From: Aquatica leii
Taxonomy: Eukaryota; Arthropoda; Insecta; Coleoptera; Lampyridae
Length of the DNA: 64,000 bases
Assembly: GCA_035610365.1 (NCBI GenBank)
Contig: CM069435.1
Coordinates: 770,001-834,000 of the forward strand
Direction: 5' to 3'
The notes under the pieces are model-generated. The model ran no database searches. It had not been told where the DNA came from and saw nothing but the letters and a program-made list of their open reading frames with translations. A program made the position numbers and the translations under genes. Shown piece by piece: positions 1 through 13,100 of this stretch (position 1 is the stretch's first letter; the number at the start of each line of letters is the position of its first letter).

Positions 1-3000
1 TTTTTTTGAAATGGAAAGACGATATCCGGTAAGTAGTAAATTAAACATTTTAGTATTTGTTATGTCAGAATAATAACTAAAAAAATTCTAAAACTAAAAC
101 TAGACGTGGTAGAAATATTTTGTTTTTGGCTATGCTTTCAGTTAAAGACTGCAAAACCTACATATACACTTATTTTTACACAGTTATTAAAAAATAGTTT
201 AAATTGTCGGATAATGTTATTTAAGAAAACTTACAATACAAATAAAGCAAGACAAGAACATAAAAACCAAAAATCATTTTATATCCCGCTTTTCACCTTG
301 TTACATTTATTTTAACTAGTTATACTTTTTATTCAATGTTTTTTAATTAAAATGTTTAACTTTTAAAGTTAGTTTTTTTTCTTAATTTCTTTTAATTTGA
401 TTTTGACAAAAATTTAAATTGAAACAAAAAAATTACAGTTTTGTTTTTTTTATTTGATTTATTAAAATTTCAATGAAATTACTTTTGTTACTTTTTTAAA
501 TTTGTTGTCACTGTTTATTTTAGGTTTTATAAAATACATTTCAATCAATCTATTTCAAACATTGTAGTTTTCTCTACTTCTTTTTCTTACAATTTTTTTA
601 GTGGACAAAACAAATTCTTTATTCTCTTTTTAAAATGTTTTTGTAACGTCATCCTGTGGTATAAATACCACGTATGATTATATAGAATTTATATATTAAT
701 TATAGTTTTCTTTATTCTCGTTTTCTTAATATTTATATTATATTTTTATTTCTATCTGTTCATTTAGAAAATTTATAATCTTTTTCTTACAAATTTTGTT
801 AGTCGACAAAATTAATTCTTTATTCTTGTTTTTTCAATATTTGTTTTAAGTTTTTCTGAAATAAATTTTATCGGTTTATTTAGGAAATTTATAATCGATA
901 GCAGTTTCGTTTTTTTTTGTTTTTTAATTTTTGTCTAAAAATATTTTCTCTTTTCTAATTATATATTTTTAGTAAACAACCACAATGCTTTCTTTACAAC
1001 ATTAATAGTTTTTACAATAGTAGTGTTTTAATAAATAAACATCCTAATAAGTTTGATTCTACGGTTCACAGTACACAGCTTTTTGTACTAACAGTTTATC
1101 TAAACATAACAATACAATAAAACTTGTGTTTGAATAATGAAATCATAGTACAACAAACAATTATTACAAGAATAGATCTGTGCTGTGACAGTATATGAGC
1201 AGTGATTTTCTCTTTTATTTAAAAGTTTAATAATCACGTTTTTAATAGAATAAAAAAGATGTTTGGCAATTGCAAACTTATGTGTTTTCATGTTCACTAT
1301 TCTATTCTTCATAGTAAACGTCAAATGAACAGTGTTTCTTTTTTCTGATTTCTGACATCGGCTGACAGGCTTAGTTCAGAAAAGATGTAATATATTTACC
1401 TGTGTAATGACACCTCTTAACATAAAGCAGCCCACGAATTGAATGTAACAATACATCATAGCATCATCGTGCTCGTAATACGTGTTAGACACACGTTGTT
1501 TTTCGTTCCCACACATGCTTAAAAGATAAAATTGAGAAGTACAATTACCTGACATTCTATAGTAAATTATTTTTAAAATTGGCATTAAAGAAACTACTAA
1601 TTTAAATAATTTATAGGCATTCATTTTTGGTTTCTTTGAATGTATAATAAAATTTTGTTCTTACTTTGTGTTTTTAAAATATCGCTATTGAATCAATTTT
1701 GTTTTAAAAAATTCTTGTGTCTGACAACTAAATTATATGTTACTTAAAAACTGTATTAATACACAAAAATAGGTTTCGATTAATTATTCTCAATATAATG
1801 TATGACGTGCATTTTATTGATTATTAGTAATGATTCCTTAAAAACAGGTATTTGTTTCATACCTTTTTTTTACGGTTAACGAAATTTATTCAAAAGCATA
1901 ATTTAATAATAAAGGATTTATAGAACTTAATAGTTTTCCGACGAGGAAACTTTCTTTATGTAAAGTAAACACAGAGATTGATTATAAGTTTGATTTATTT
2001 GCAACTAAATTCCATAAAATTTTACAAAGAATGTAATGTAACATATTTAGAAAGCATTTAGAGACTGTAACAATTTTGATAAAAGTGCAAAATTTAAGAA
2101 TCTAACAAATTAAGGTTTTTCTTTTTTTTTTTTTGTAAATGTATAAAGTTTTTGATTTAAATATTTGCAGTGTACTACAATTTATTGTGATTATTGTAAC
2201 TGTAAGTAACCTTATCTTAAATAGATTTGTAATCAGACTAGACTACATTTCTAATTATTTTTTTTGAATAATTGTTGTAAACATGGGTGTATAGTTTTTA
2301 AAGTCTTGAACTAAAAGAATAAGCAAAAACAACATTTTTCTTGTAGTAGTACGTCTTGTTTTACAGTTATAATCATATATACATATCCGCTAGTAGATAA
2401 ATAATAATTGTATTTACAAATTTTGTTAAACAGAAATTATTAAAAAGAAATAAATAAATACAAAAATTGTAACATAACAAATACTAGAATGTTTAATTAA
2501 TATCAAAGTTTTGCATAAATACAGTTATTCCATCTTTTATGTTGACTGTTGCCTTGTCTAATGAGAAAATTTTTATAATTTGCTAACAAACTATTCACAA
2601 TATCTACGTAGCTTTTACTCTGTTGTTTTCTCAAAATATATTAGCAAATATTTTTAAAAGAAGTTTACACTACAAACTCTACATTATTTATGGTAAGTTC
2701 AAAATTTTTACATGAAAAGTTTCCTAATTTTCATAAATATTCCTTTCCAAATTTTTGCATCAGACAGTTTTGAAAACTTGCTTCATTAAGTATTTGAAAC
2801 AGTTGTCCTCTTTTTCTAGTACTTTTACAAACTGTTTGATCAATCCTAATTTAACGTGTACAAACATGTAGAATCACCATATTAGAATCCAATAACCGCT
2901 AAAATGTTTTAATAAATTTCTCCAGGAACCACTGTTAAGAGAATTTTTTTGTAACGTCTAGCTCAGTATAATTTAGTAAGAGAGTAGCAAACCTTTGTGT

Positions 3001-3700
3001 GCTAGACCTTCACTAAGTTAAAAAAGCATCAAAATTAGTAAATATTATCACATCTCGTTTAAATCTGTCGAAAGAAAAAATTTGCAAAACACAGGTTCTA
3101 ACCAAATAACGATTAGAAATTCGTCGACAAATACTACAGTCTACAATATTGATACAGGCTTTTTCCATGCAGTTGCAAAACAAGTCGACCATTGACAATA
3201 ATAATACTAAATCGCAAAAATGAGCACAAAAACTTACCCCAACCGACAATTCTTCGTCACAGGTAGCAATGTTTCCTACTTTTTTTAGATTTAAAAACAA
3301 AAGTATGCGTGGTAAGTAAGCTTACGTACGACGGTTATCTTATGTGTCTAACTTTGACTTTGACTGCGTTCAAATGATCAAAGACACTTGACGGATGTTA
3401 CTTCAACGTACTCAATTATTTATTTATTAAATTGAGTAGCTTATGCCTAATTTAACAACATATTACAAATTTATTTGATTATTATTCTAGTATACTAGGT
3501 AACTATTTCAGGTTTTGCTTTAACAATTAATTTCTATCTCTAATTATGCCATCGAACAATACAGTTTTTAATACAATTATTGACTTAACACTACGATATC
3601 ACAGCGCTTAAAATATTATATTTCTATCTCTAGTATGGTAACTATCTGCGCTTTAATTGAGATCCGATAGATACTAGGGTAACAAATTATTTTAGAGCTT
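1..3700. other. AT-rich stretch without recognisable genes
   Basis: No reading frame here resembles a protein I recognise; the short open frames are what AT-rich DNA gives by chance. Two imperfect direct copies of a roughly 50-base T-rich segment (about 585-640 and 780-840, each with a GACAAAA...AATTCTTTATTCT core) suggest an old tandem duplication. A perfect 7-bp inverted repeat with a 2-base spacer lies at 656-671 (GTGGTATAAATACCAC). Nothing else stands out. Confidence 0.6.
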
Positions 3701-3719
3701 TAACCGATAACATTTTTAA

Positions 3720-4930
3720 TTCACTTTTCATTTCCTCAATTCTAGCATATCTATTTATATTTAAGATATCTCATCGCTCTGTTAACCACTACCTGTAGCA
3801 ATAGATTCCCGAGCCTACTCAGGATTTTTACCTTTTTCCTTATCTTTTTTAACAATTAATTAACATGTTCCCTAAAGTTAAGTTGCTTATCAAGCATAAC
3901 ATCTAAATACTTAAAACTATCCACTACTTCTATAGCATTACCATCAACAGTTACATATTTTTCTAACACAAAATTGCTCATTATCATACATATTGTTTTA
4001 TTTACATTTATGACACTTTGTTAGTTTTTACCCACTTACACACTATTTCTAAAGCTTTACTTACAATATCTATCACAGAATTTATATCACATCCTAAAAA
4101 ATACAGCAGCGTATCGTTAGCAAAAAAGTGCAATATTACATCACGTACTGCTTTCGGTAAATTGTTACTTTTTTACATCTCTATCTTCTGAAATCTCATT
4201 ATTGAATTTAACTTACTTTTTTTTATTTACGAAATAATATTTACTTCGTTTTAAAATATCTCTTTTAATCCCGTCCCTGTACAACTTTTTATTAAGAGTG
4301 CTACATTTTTGGTTTCAAAAACCTTTTTAAAATTTAAAAATACTGCTACTGTTACATTGTCCTTATTTCTTTTGAGCTTTCTATTTTCTAACACTAACTG
4401 TATACCAATTTGAGTGGATTGTCTGCATCTAAAACTTGACTGATTTATACATAATATATTGTTTTTCTCAACATATAATAATTGGTTATAAGCAACAAAC
4501 TCGAATATTTTTTTTTGCTGGTAACAAATTAACAAGTTTCAAGTCGCTACACTTAATGCTACTATGAACTTTTTTAATAGGAAGTACACAAAACCTTTTT
4601 AAACTTCTATGTATTTCAGCTTTGCTAAAGGACAGAGCTACAACTTTTACAATTAAATTTCTAATTACACCTCATAATTCCTTTAACATATTACATGTCA
4701 GAATTACACTGTATTTTTAGTACCCATCAACACTTTCTTTATAGTTTTATTAGTAATTTCTCTTACTTTACTCAATACATTTTCACACTCCTACCATACT
4801 ACATTGCACGCTTCAAATTGAATTGTTTTGACTATTTTTTAAATACTGCTTGTGAAGAACTGGTTCGTTTGGTCCCCACAGCTTTAACTAGTTTCTTCAT
4901 CGTCGACCACATTCTTTTTGGATACGTTTA
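3720..4930 (-). pseudogene. Decayed non-LTR retrotransposon reverse transcriptase
   Basis: Minus-strand relic of a jockey-type (LINE) reverse transcriptase. From high to low coordinates: a linker with MWSTMKKLVKAVGTK (about 4870-4915), PIKKVHSSIKCSDL (about 4550-4590), then an open stretch at 4251-4535 with the fingers/palm pattern (NQSSFRCRQST, VAVFLNFKKVFET), then FANDTLLYF at about 4093-4136, matching the catalytic [YF]ADD box with the first Asp replaced by Asn. A thumb-like stretch with SFKYLDVMLDKQLNF follows at about 3880-3930. Stops and frameshifts break the frame and the second catalytic box is mutated, so it is dead. No endonuclease, poly-A tail or target duplication was identified. 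The RT identification is firm; the clade is inference. Confidence 0.8.
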
Positions 4931-4939
4931 AAGCTGACA

Positions 4940-5769
4940 GTTAGTTATAAAATCAAACACAATTAAATGCAAAATTGAACGATACTATAAATAGTACGAA
5001 CAAGACTAGCTGATTGAATAAAAATAAGTACAATTAAGAAAAAGTATACAATATGGTAAGTACTGCGCATAAAGTTAACTGATTAATTACAGAAGTAAAA
5101 ACAATTAAACATTTTGATACTATGAGATTTTAGGAAATCATTTTTAGTCTCTTTTTATTTCATAAATGAGGTGGACTCCACAAGTTTTATTCCATATTCC
5201 TGAGATAGCTGTGTACAAAGGTCGTATGGTAGCCCTACAAAACTCGCTAAAAGTAAAAGATAACTTGACGACGCTATTTTAGAATTGCTTTCATACCTGG
5301 TAACGTCGTGTAATTAACCAAATCGCTTAATTTGACTAACATTTTGAGTACGTCTTCTACAACACACCCGCTAAAAGCGCAATAAAGATAACTAGGAAAA
5401 TTCAAGAAAAAGACAAACTACATACATGTAGCAGACTAGCTTTGATATAACGACGTTCGTAGTGGTTTTGAATAAGTAAAAGAATAAAAAATAAATGTTT
5501 CTTCTTCGATAGCGCTTTTCCCCACCCGTAAAGATCATAAATGCCACGCATTCAAAATCGGTATCGGCGCACAAACTAGTGCAGTGGTGAATTTCAATTT
5601 GAAATACATTTTTGACAAATAAAAAAATAAAAAAATGTAACACAATGTTGTTTCGTGGGCGACATTCTTTTATTTAGCAATGTTGCCAAATTGCTCGTCT
5701 ATCCCACAGCTACAAAAAATAACAATATTTCGTTAATCCGCCTTGCAGTTCATTTAATACGTAAATAAC
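4940..5769. other. AT-rich stretch, nothing recognised
   Basis: Sequence between the LINE relic and the hAT target duplication. Open frames are short and without familiar motifs on either strand. Confidence 0.55.
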
Positions 5770-5777
5770 CTTAAATT
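5770..5777. repeat. hAT target-site duplication, left copy
   Basis: CTTAAATT directly precedes the left transposon end and recurs exactly at 14815-14822 after the right end. Eight bases is the duplication length made by hAT transposases. Confidence 0.95.
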
Positions 5778-8084
5778 CAACGCCGTGCCCAAGGGAGGGG
5801 TCCGGGGGGTCCGGCCCTCCCCCCACAAATAAAATAGATTAACACTAAATAAAATTGACTTTTAGGTGAAAACATTCCAAAGATGTTAATCTTTTCAGTA
5901 TTTTCACCACGCAGCATGTCAACAACGAATTTCCACCTTACTCGCCTTCCCTGTTGCTGCTGCCTATTACCTATCTGTCTTTGCGTGCCGTGATTCGTCT
6001 TTTTGTGCTCGACGAGTAAAGCCCTGTGTCTCTGTGCAGTGCAATACACGTGATACAATACAAAAAACAACGGTTTTTCATTCATGGTGAGTATAAATTA
6101 CCTTTTAATCGTCAAAACTTATTTTTTGTCATGGGAAAATTAAAAAGAAATCAACACAAGTCTTCTAGTGTGTAATATATTATTATAGTACCTATTTTTT
6201 TTTAGATTATTGATCATCAAGATGTCTAAACGTACTACATTACAAGCGTCACTGTTTACCTATTTTACAAAGGCTCAAAAGACGAACACTGCAAGTGACT
6301 CATCTACATCTGCTAGACCTATTGTCTCTGAAGCAAGCACATCGTCTTCTTTTTCTACGTGTACTGAGATCACCAAAGTAAGACCTGAACAAAGCTATTA
6401 GCTAATTCATTACTTTGACTTGAGAAACTATGTAGGTAACCAATTAGATGATGACTTAAAATTTAAGTTGCTGAGTACTCCCGTGAACGCCAGAGAAAGA
6501 TTTCAAATTTCCAATAAGCGTAAGTGGGAAGAAAAACCTTCGATTTCAAAGGCAGTGGCTTGATAGGTACCGGTGGCTCGTTTATACGAAAAATGACGGC
6601 GCACAGTGCAAATATTGTGTAATTTTTTCACATCACACCGTAGGAAAAGGAGGCAATCAGGCTTCCAAATTTCTTGTGACAGTTCCGTATAAGAAATGAA
6701 AACACGCAATCGAAGACTTCGAATCTCATCAATCGAAACAATACTATCACGAAGCTGTGGTTAAGGGCTCCAACTTTTTGAAAACTATGCAAAACCAACA
6801 CTTGGATATCAGGAACGTTATTGACTCAGGGAGAAGAAAGCAAGTAGAAGAACATAGAAAAAAATTATTTTCAATTGTGGAAACTATAAAGTTTTGTGGG
6901 CGTCAAGAACTGTCTTTGAGAGGAACAAACGATTCTGGCCCTGTTTCTGTGACTGATAAGGAGCCAGTCACAAATGAGGGCAATTTCAAAGCCATCTTAA
7001 GAATGAGGATGAAATGTGGTGATACAAAATTGCTCAAATACTGCGAAAACATGGCTCTGAACGCGACATATATAAGCGCTAAGGTACAAAATGATCTGAT
7101 ATCAATTTGCGGGAAAATAATTCAGAAGGAAATTGTAAAATGTTTAAATGAAGCGAAAGTGTTCTCCGTTTTAGTAGACAAAACTTCTGATATTTCGGGA
7201 CACGAACAACTTTCACTATGTGTTAGATACACAAAAAAGGTCGAAACTTGTTATGTAGTGAAAGAAGATTTTCTCGGATTTGTAAAGTTTGATAATACAA
7301 CTGCACAACCATTGGCTGACACGATCATAGCTTCCCTAAAAAACCTTGACATTGATTGCAACAATATGGTGGGACAGGGGTACGATGGTGCAGCTGTGAT
7401 GAAATGTGCTTTTAATGGCGTTCAAGCAATAATACGGAAATCATTTCCTCGAGCTCTGTTTGTTCATTGCAGCTCTCATTCTTTAAACTTGGCCCTTTGT
7501 CATTCATGTAATGTACCTTCTATAAGAAATTGTATAGGATTACAGCAATCGAAAATTTTTTGAGAGCATCTCCAAAGCGAACAAGCTTCCTTCAGGCACG
7601 CGTTAGGGCCAACTTTCCTGATGCAACATGGCAGAGATTAACACCAATGTGTGAAACGCGGTGGATGAAAAGTCACTACGGCTTGTTAAAATTTAAACAA
7701 ATTTTTAAATTTATTATTGAGAATTTAGAACAATTCAGCACAGACCTGGATATGGAGACCTCAACCAAAGCTTCTTCTTTTTTGAGATCTGCTCATGCCA
7801 GCGAATTTGTGGTATCACTCTGTTTTCATCAAAGGTATTTGCGGCAACATTAACAGTATGCAAAGTCCTACAGTCACCTCTGTGTGACTTAATAACAGCC
7901 GTCGACCATATTGAGAACGTAATATGGCACTTTCAAGATATTCGATCCAATATTGAAAAAGAATTTTCAAATTCATTTACAGAAGCAAAGGATTTATTGG
8001 CCGATGTCAATGAAGAGATCAAGCTTCCACGGTTGACATCAGTACATAAGCATCGCGCTAATCCAAATACTAGTAACACCGAAC

Positions 8085-8088
8085 AGTA
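8085..8088. repeat. LTR element target-site duplication, left copy
   Basis: AGTA immediately before the 5' LTR, repeated at 14112-14115 right after the 3' LTR. A 4-bp duplication fits Ty3-type integrases. Confidence 0.92.
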
Positions 8089-8912
8089 TGTTACGTGGCA
8101 ACGTTCACATTTTTCAATTTTGATAATTCTTGCCTTGCGCCTTTGTAAGTTAGATTATGTTCCAGTTTTAAACAAATTCATTTTAACTTTTGCACGTTTG
8201 ATTGGTGCACTAAAGAAAATCCTAATTCTAATTTATGTTCTTGATTTAGTGAATGGCAATTAGATGCAAGTATGTATTATTATTCTTAATTTAAATTTAG
8301 ATTAGTATTCACTTAAGTTACATTATTGTTAAATAACTTAACAATTAATATTTTTTATAAGTGATTAATACAAGCATGTTTGAAGATAATTCATTTAAGA
8401 CTTAATTATAAATTAATAATTAGTCCTTCATATTTAAAATTGTATTACTTCTATTGCGTATATTTTATGTTATTGTATTCACTTATCTGTGGCCTTTTAG
8501 ATGAGCTAAGATAATTTCAAAGATCGGGTGTACCACATCGTCATTGATATAAGGGCACCTACCATCCTAGTCTATAAAAAGGGTAAATCAGCGAGAAGGA
8601 AAATAATCATCGAACCGCCGGCGCAAGACATCCGGCACGTCGCGTAAGATAAGCTCACATTCCTGTATGTATGGAAAAATTGTAGATAAGTTATTATTAT
8701 TTACTAACACCTTTCATTTAATCTACGTAGATTTTAAGCTATTTAATAAACTAATTTTAGTTGTTCGAATTATTATTGATTATTATTATTTGAAGCCATT
8801 TACTAATCATAGATACAAATTATGCCTTAAAAGGATTTTCTTTCTTTGTTTAGTCTATTTTAGTCGATCCACTTAATATTTTATTTTAAATATCCTGGAA
8901 GATAGGCTAACA
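8089..8912 (+). repeat. 5' LTR
   Basis: 824 bp, TG...CA ends. A TATA-box candidate (CTATAAAAA) lies at 8572-8580 and a polyadenylation hexamer (AATAAA) at 8745-8750, so transcription probably starts around 8590-8615 and R ends after about 8760. The segment 8560-8660 is distinctly more GC-rich than the rest of the LTR. Confidence 0.96.
8572..8580 (+). promoter_or_regulatory. TATA box candidate of the 5' LTR
   Basis: CTATAAAAA followed by GGG, upstream of the GC-rich leader-like segment and of the AATAAA at 8745. The same element recurs in the 3' LTR at 13771. Assigned by motif and position only. Confidence 0.6.
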
Positions 8913-8914
8913 AA

Positions 8915-8930
8915 TGGTAGCAGAGCGTGG
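8915..8930 (+). promoter_or_regulatory. Primer binding site (initiator tRNA-Met type)
   Basis: TGGTAGCAGAGCGTGG starts two bases after the 5' LTR. Its first eleven bases fit the complement of the 3' end of animal initiator tRNA-Met as I know it, with mismatches at the next two positions. Position directly after the LTR is the main support; the tRNA identity is inference. Confidence 0.75.
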
Positions 8931-9038
8931 TTTAATTTTTTCAGGTGATTTACATAATACGTTTATAGTAACTACAATTTTTTTTTCTGTTTATTGTTGC
9001 GCGTCATTTTCTTTATCTGCGATCATTTTGCAATTTAA

Positions 9039-10088
9039 ATGCCTCCCGTAACCCGAAAAGCTAATAAAGGCGACGTTATTCGTACGGCAGAGTTTAACAC
9101 TGAAGTAATGAATGTTCAAGGTACCGATAATATTTCATCCGAAATGGATCAAGCGGGTCCTTCCGAATTTAAAATTTCACATTTATCCGTTCCCAAAACT
9201 TCAGTAAAAACTAAAGTTAAAAAGGCACCTGCTTCTCGATCTCGAAGATCTAATTTAGAATCATCGTTGCTTTCTGTTGCAACTGAACTGAAATTAGCTA
9301 ATCAAAATCACGATTCTTTAATTACCCTAACTAAATCTGTAAATGAAGTAACCGAAAAATTTTCCGCTTGTAATCTGATTAAATTTTCCGTTGATTCAAA
9401 TAAATTAATTTCAGAAGTTGCAATGTGTAATCATAATGATCCGGAAACAATTATACTTTTTATCGAAGCCGTAGAAAAGATTCTACAGCTTCCTCATATC
9501 GATAAAGTAAGTTTTTTCACAGCCTTAGCCGTTAAAATCGACGAGCAAATTTCTCAATGGTGGGCTTCAGTAGTAAATCTTGATTGGAATCAGATTAAAG
9601 CTATGCTTTATAGTAAATATGTATGTAGTTCAGATCTTGTTTTCCTGCGAGATAAATTTATAAATCGCAAACAGGGCGTCCATGAATCGTTCGAAACATT
9701 TATTTCGGATATCAAATCTAAAGCAGCGGCCTTAAATTTGGAGTATTCTGAACCTCAACTAATTTCCATAATGTGGGCTCATTGCAATAAAACAACCTTT
9801 GACATTATTAAGTATTTAAGTGAACCTTCTACGTTTAGGGAATTAGATGATACAATCCGAAAAATCGAATCTATAATTAGACGGGATAAGTCATTTTCTC
9901 AACTAGAAGTCTCAACTATCGAATCTCAAGTTAGCGTTTCTTCGGAATTACAGCCAGTTTTGACTAATAACAAAACAGAACACTCAAATCATTTAACGCC
10001 ATTCTGTAGATACTGTCGATCGTATGGTCATCTTATAGTTAATTGTCGAAAACGAATTAATAGGCAGAATAGTTATCCAAAAAACTAA
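9039..10088 (+). CDS. gag: Gag polyprotein of the Ty3-type element
   Basis: Structural protein (349 aa) that forms the cytoplasmic particle and binds element RNA. The N-terminus is polar and basic, the middle (about residues 110-280) has the helical pattern of the retrotransposon Gag family, including WWASVVNLDWNQIKAMLYSK, and one CCHC zinc knuckle sits near the C-terminus (CRYCRSYGHLIVNC, about residues 323-336), followed by a basic tail. The first ATG after the leader was taken as the start. The frame is intact. The stop TAA at 10086 directly follows the heptamer A AAA AAC (10079-10085), and pol is in the -1 frame, so Gag-Pol is probably made by ribosomal frameshifting. Confidence 0.93.
   Translation: MPPVTRKANKGDVIRTAEFNTEVMNVQGTDNISSEMDQAGPSEFKISHLSVPKTSVKTKVKKAPASRSRRSNLESSLLSVATELKLANQNHDSLITLTKSVNEVTEKFSACNLIKFSVDSNKLISEVAMCNHNDPETIILFIEAVEKILQLPHIDKVSFFTALAVKIDEQISQWWASVVNLDWNQIKAMLYSKYVCSSDLVFLRDKFINRKQGVHESFETFISDIKSKAAALNLEYSEPQLISIMWAHCNKTTFDIIKYLSEPSTFRELDDTIRKIESIIRRDKSFSQLEVSTIESQVSVSSELQPVLTNNKTEHSNHLTPFCRYCRSYGHLIVNCRKRINRQNSYPKN
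10079..10085 (+). promoter_or_regulatory. Probable -1 ribosomal frameshift site
   Basis: A AAA AAC read in the gag frame, immediately before the gag stop codon. It matches the X XXY YYZ slippery rule. Slippage by -1 enters the pol frame, which is open from 10073 through the pol ATG at 10133 without a stop. I did not identify a downstream pseudoknot. Confidence 0.75.
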
Positions 10089-10132
10089 TTTGCAGTTTTA
10101 ACCCTAGTTTTAAAGAATTTAGTTCTAGTTGT

Positions 10133-13100
10133 ATGCCAGTTATTTTTGTTGAAATTGCACATTTTAAAATACTAGCTTTACTTGATTCCGGAGCAAACCA
10201 TAATTTTATATCTTCGAAAGTAACTACCAAGTTGCTTAGGATGAAAATCGTTAATTCTGTATCAGTTTCTAAGGTAGCAATATTACCTGATTCATCTATA
10301 GTAAAGATAGATAAAAAGGTTAATTCTTTTATTAAAATTTCTAATTTTTCATGGCCTTTAGAATTTCTTGTTGTAAATAATTTAAATTTTGATGTTATAA
10401 TTGGGGTATCTTCGCTTCAAAGGATGAATGTTATGCTAAATTTTTCGGAGAACCATGTTGCGTTTAAATTTAATAAAGACATTATAATTCCATTTTATGA
10501 ACACAATCCAAGAAAAAATACTTCTTCCGTACTTAATTTGATTTGTGAAATTAAATATAATCTTAGTAGCAGTCAACGTTCGGAAGTTGATAAAATTATT
10601 TCTTCATATTCAGATGTTTTGACTAAAGAAATGGGTATGGCTACTGGTTTTGAATACGAAATCAAGGTGAATTCGAATAAACCAATCTACAGAAATCCCT
10701 TCTACTTAAATCCTATTAAACAAAAGGAACTCGATGATCACCTACAAGGTCTTTTACATAACGGAATCGTGCGTCCTAGCAATTCTCCATATGCAAGTCC
10801 AGTTTTTTTAATTCCAAAAAAGGATTCAGGCAAACGTCTTGTCGTTGACTATCGTGCTGTAAATAAAATTATTCAATATGACCCCTTTCCTCCTTCTAAT
10901 CAACAAGCAATTTTTACTTATCTTCAAGGAGCCAAAATATTTACCATCTTTGATATGAACGCTGCTTTCCATCAAATACCGTTAACAGAAGAGTCAAAAA
11001 AATACACAGCTTTTGTTACGATGACCCAACACTTAGAATATAATTTTTTGCCATTTGGGTTAAAAATAAGTCCCACGGGATTAAATAGACTCATTGCGCA
11101 TGAGTTTTCAGACTTTCGCTACAAATTCTTCATAAACTATTTCGACGATTTTATTATTTTTTCCAAAAATCCTTCCGAGCATATTGAGCATCTTAAAATC
11201 GTGTTAGAACGCTTTCGTCTATGCGGAATAACATTAAATCCAGAGAAAGCAAAAATTGCCATGTCAAAACTTCGTATTTTAGGACACATTGTTTCATCTG
11301 GTAGAATTCAAATCGATCCTCTACGGATTGAGGCTATTTCTCAGCTACCAGTTCCAAAGAACGTCAAACAAGTTCAACAGTTTATTGGAGTTGTATCCTT
11401 TTGTTCCAAATTTATTGAGAATTTTTCTGAAATCGTTGCTCCTCTAAATGAGTTAAAAAAGAAAAATACTAAATTTCAAATAACTAATGTTCACATTTCA
11501 GCAATTGATAGACTTAAAAAAGCTATTTCTGAGGCACCTGTTCTTCGACTACCTGATTTCTCACAACAATTTATAGTACGTACTGACGCTAGCAATATCG
11601 GAATTTCCGGAGTATTACTTCAAAAATTTGAGGATGGTATTCATCCTATTTATTTTGTTTCTCGAAAACTTTCTATTGCCGAAAGAAAATATTCTGTTTT
11701 TGAAAAAGAATCCTTAGCTGTTATGTTTAGTCTAGATAAATTCAAGGATTATATTACTGACTCACATTTTATTCTTGAAGTAGATTGTGACGCTATTCGT
11801 TGGCTTTCTAATCATCCTTCACAATTATCTAAGTTTGGCCGATGGCTTCTTAAACTTTCAAAATTTAATTTTACAATACAGCACATTCCCGGTTCTTTAA
11901 ATAATACCGCCGATGGTTTATCTCGGTTATTTGACAATGATGATCATGTACATCTCAATGATTGTCCCAATAACTCACGGATTATGTTGAACTCAGTGGT
12001 TGAAATTCCTGAGTCTTTTATTTCTATTGAAAAGCATCAGCAATCTGATGAATATTGCAAACTCATTTGTAACCGCATAAAGAGTGGTGAAAATGTAAAT
12101 AACTTTGCAATAGAAGGCAGTTTGTTGATTCGTTTTGTTGGTAGAAAGAAACTCAAAAGAATAGTTCTTCCAGAAAAGCTTAGGGATGTCATTATCTTTT
12201 ATTACCATGATACTAAGATAGGTAATCACAACTCTATTTTGAAAACTTACCGATCAGTTGCAAGAAGATTTTGGTGGGATGGAATCTATAAATATATCAG
12301 AAACTACGTTTCCGTGTGTCATTTATGCCAAATATGTAAACCTTTGAATGTTAAAGTTAATGCTCATCTAGCCAGCATTCCTCCTAAAAGTACTTGGGAA
12401 AAGATTTACATCGATTATGTTGGTCCAATTATAACTTCAGAAAACGGTTACAGATATATGTTAGTTTGCGTAGATTCATTTTCGAAATGGTTGAAGGTCT
12501 ATCCAACTCGCAGGTCGACTGCCGCTGTTACTGTAAAATGTTTAACCGATTTATTCTCTACGTATGGCCCTACTAAAATTATAGTCTCTGATAACGCCAA
12601 ATGTTTTTCAAGTAACGTTATGTTCCAGTTTTGTATGTATTGGGGCATACGACAAGCGTTTGTATCGCCTTACTATCCAAGTGCGAACCTTAGCGAGAGA
12701 TGTAATAGAAATCTTAAGTACAATTTAACCTTGATGATTAAGCAATACTCCTTACAACACAAGCGTTGGGACCAAGTTCTTCCATTTTTTGTCTTAAATT
12801 ACAACAGTACATTTCATGAGTCTATTGGTACATCTCCAGCATCAATTTTCTTAAACAAAGAAATATCTACCTCTTTAGATAACTTATGGAACCTTCAGTC
12901 ATTTTTATCGCATTCTAAACCTCCTCCTATAGAGGTAATTCAGGAACATTTAGTTCAAGCTCATGAGAAAGCTAAGAGATTCTTTAACCGCGGAAAACAT
13001 CAAGTAGCGCCTTTTTCTGTTAATCAAAAGGTTCTAGTACGGCAATTTCCAGTTTCTGCTCCATTTTCTAAAGATAGAAAATTCATGCCAAAGTGGTCTC

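Noticed and set aside
8667-8876. 69-codon ORF, repeated identically at 13866-14075
   Set aside because: It lies wholly within the two LTRs; it is a by-product of LTR sequence, not a gene.
11993-12229. Minus-strand ORF within pol
   Set aside because: Antisense shadow of the integrase-coding region with no recognisable motif.
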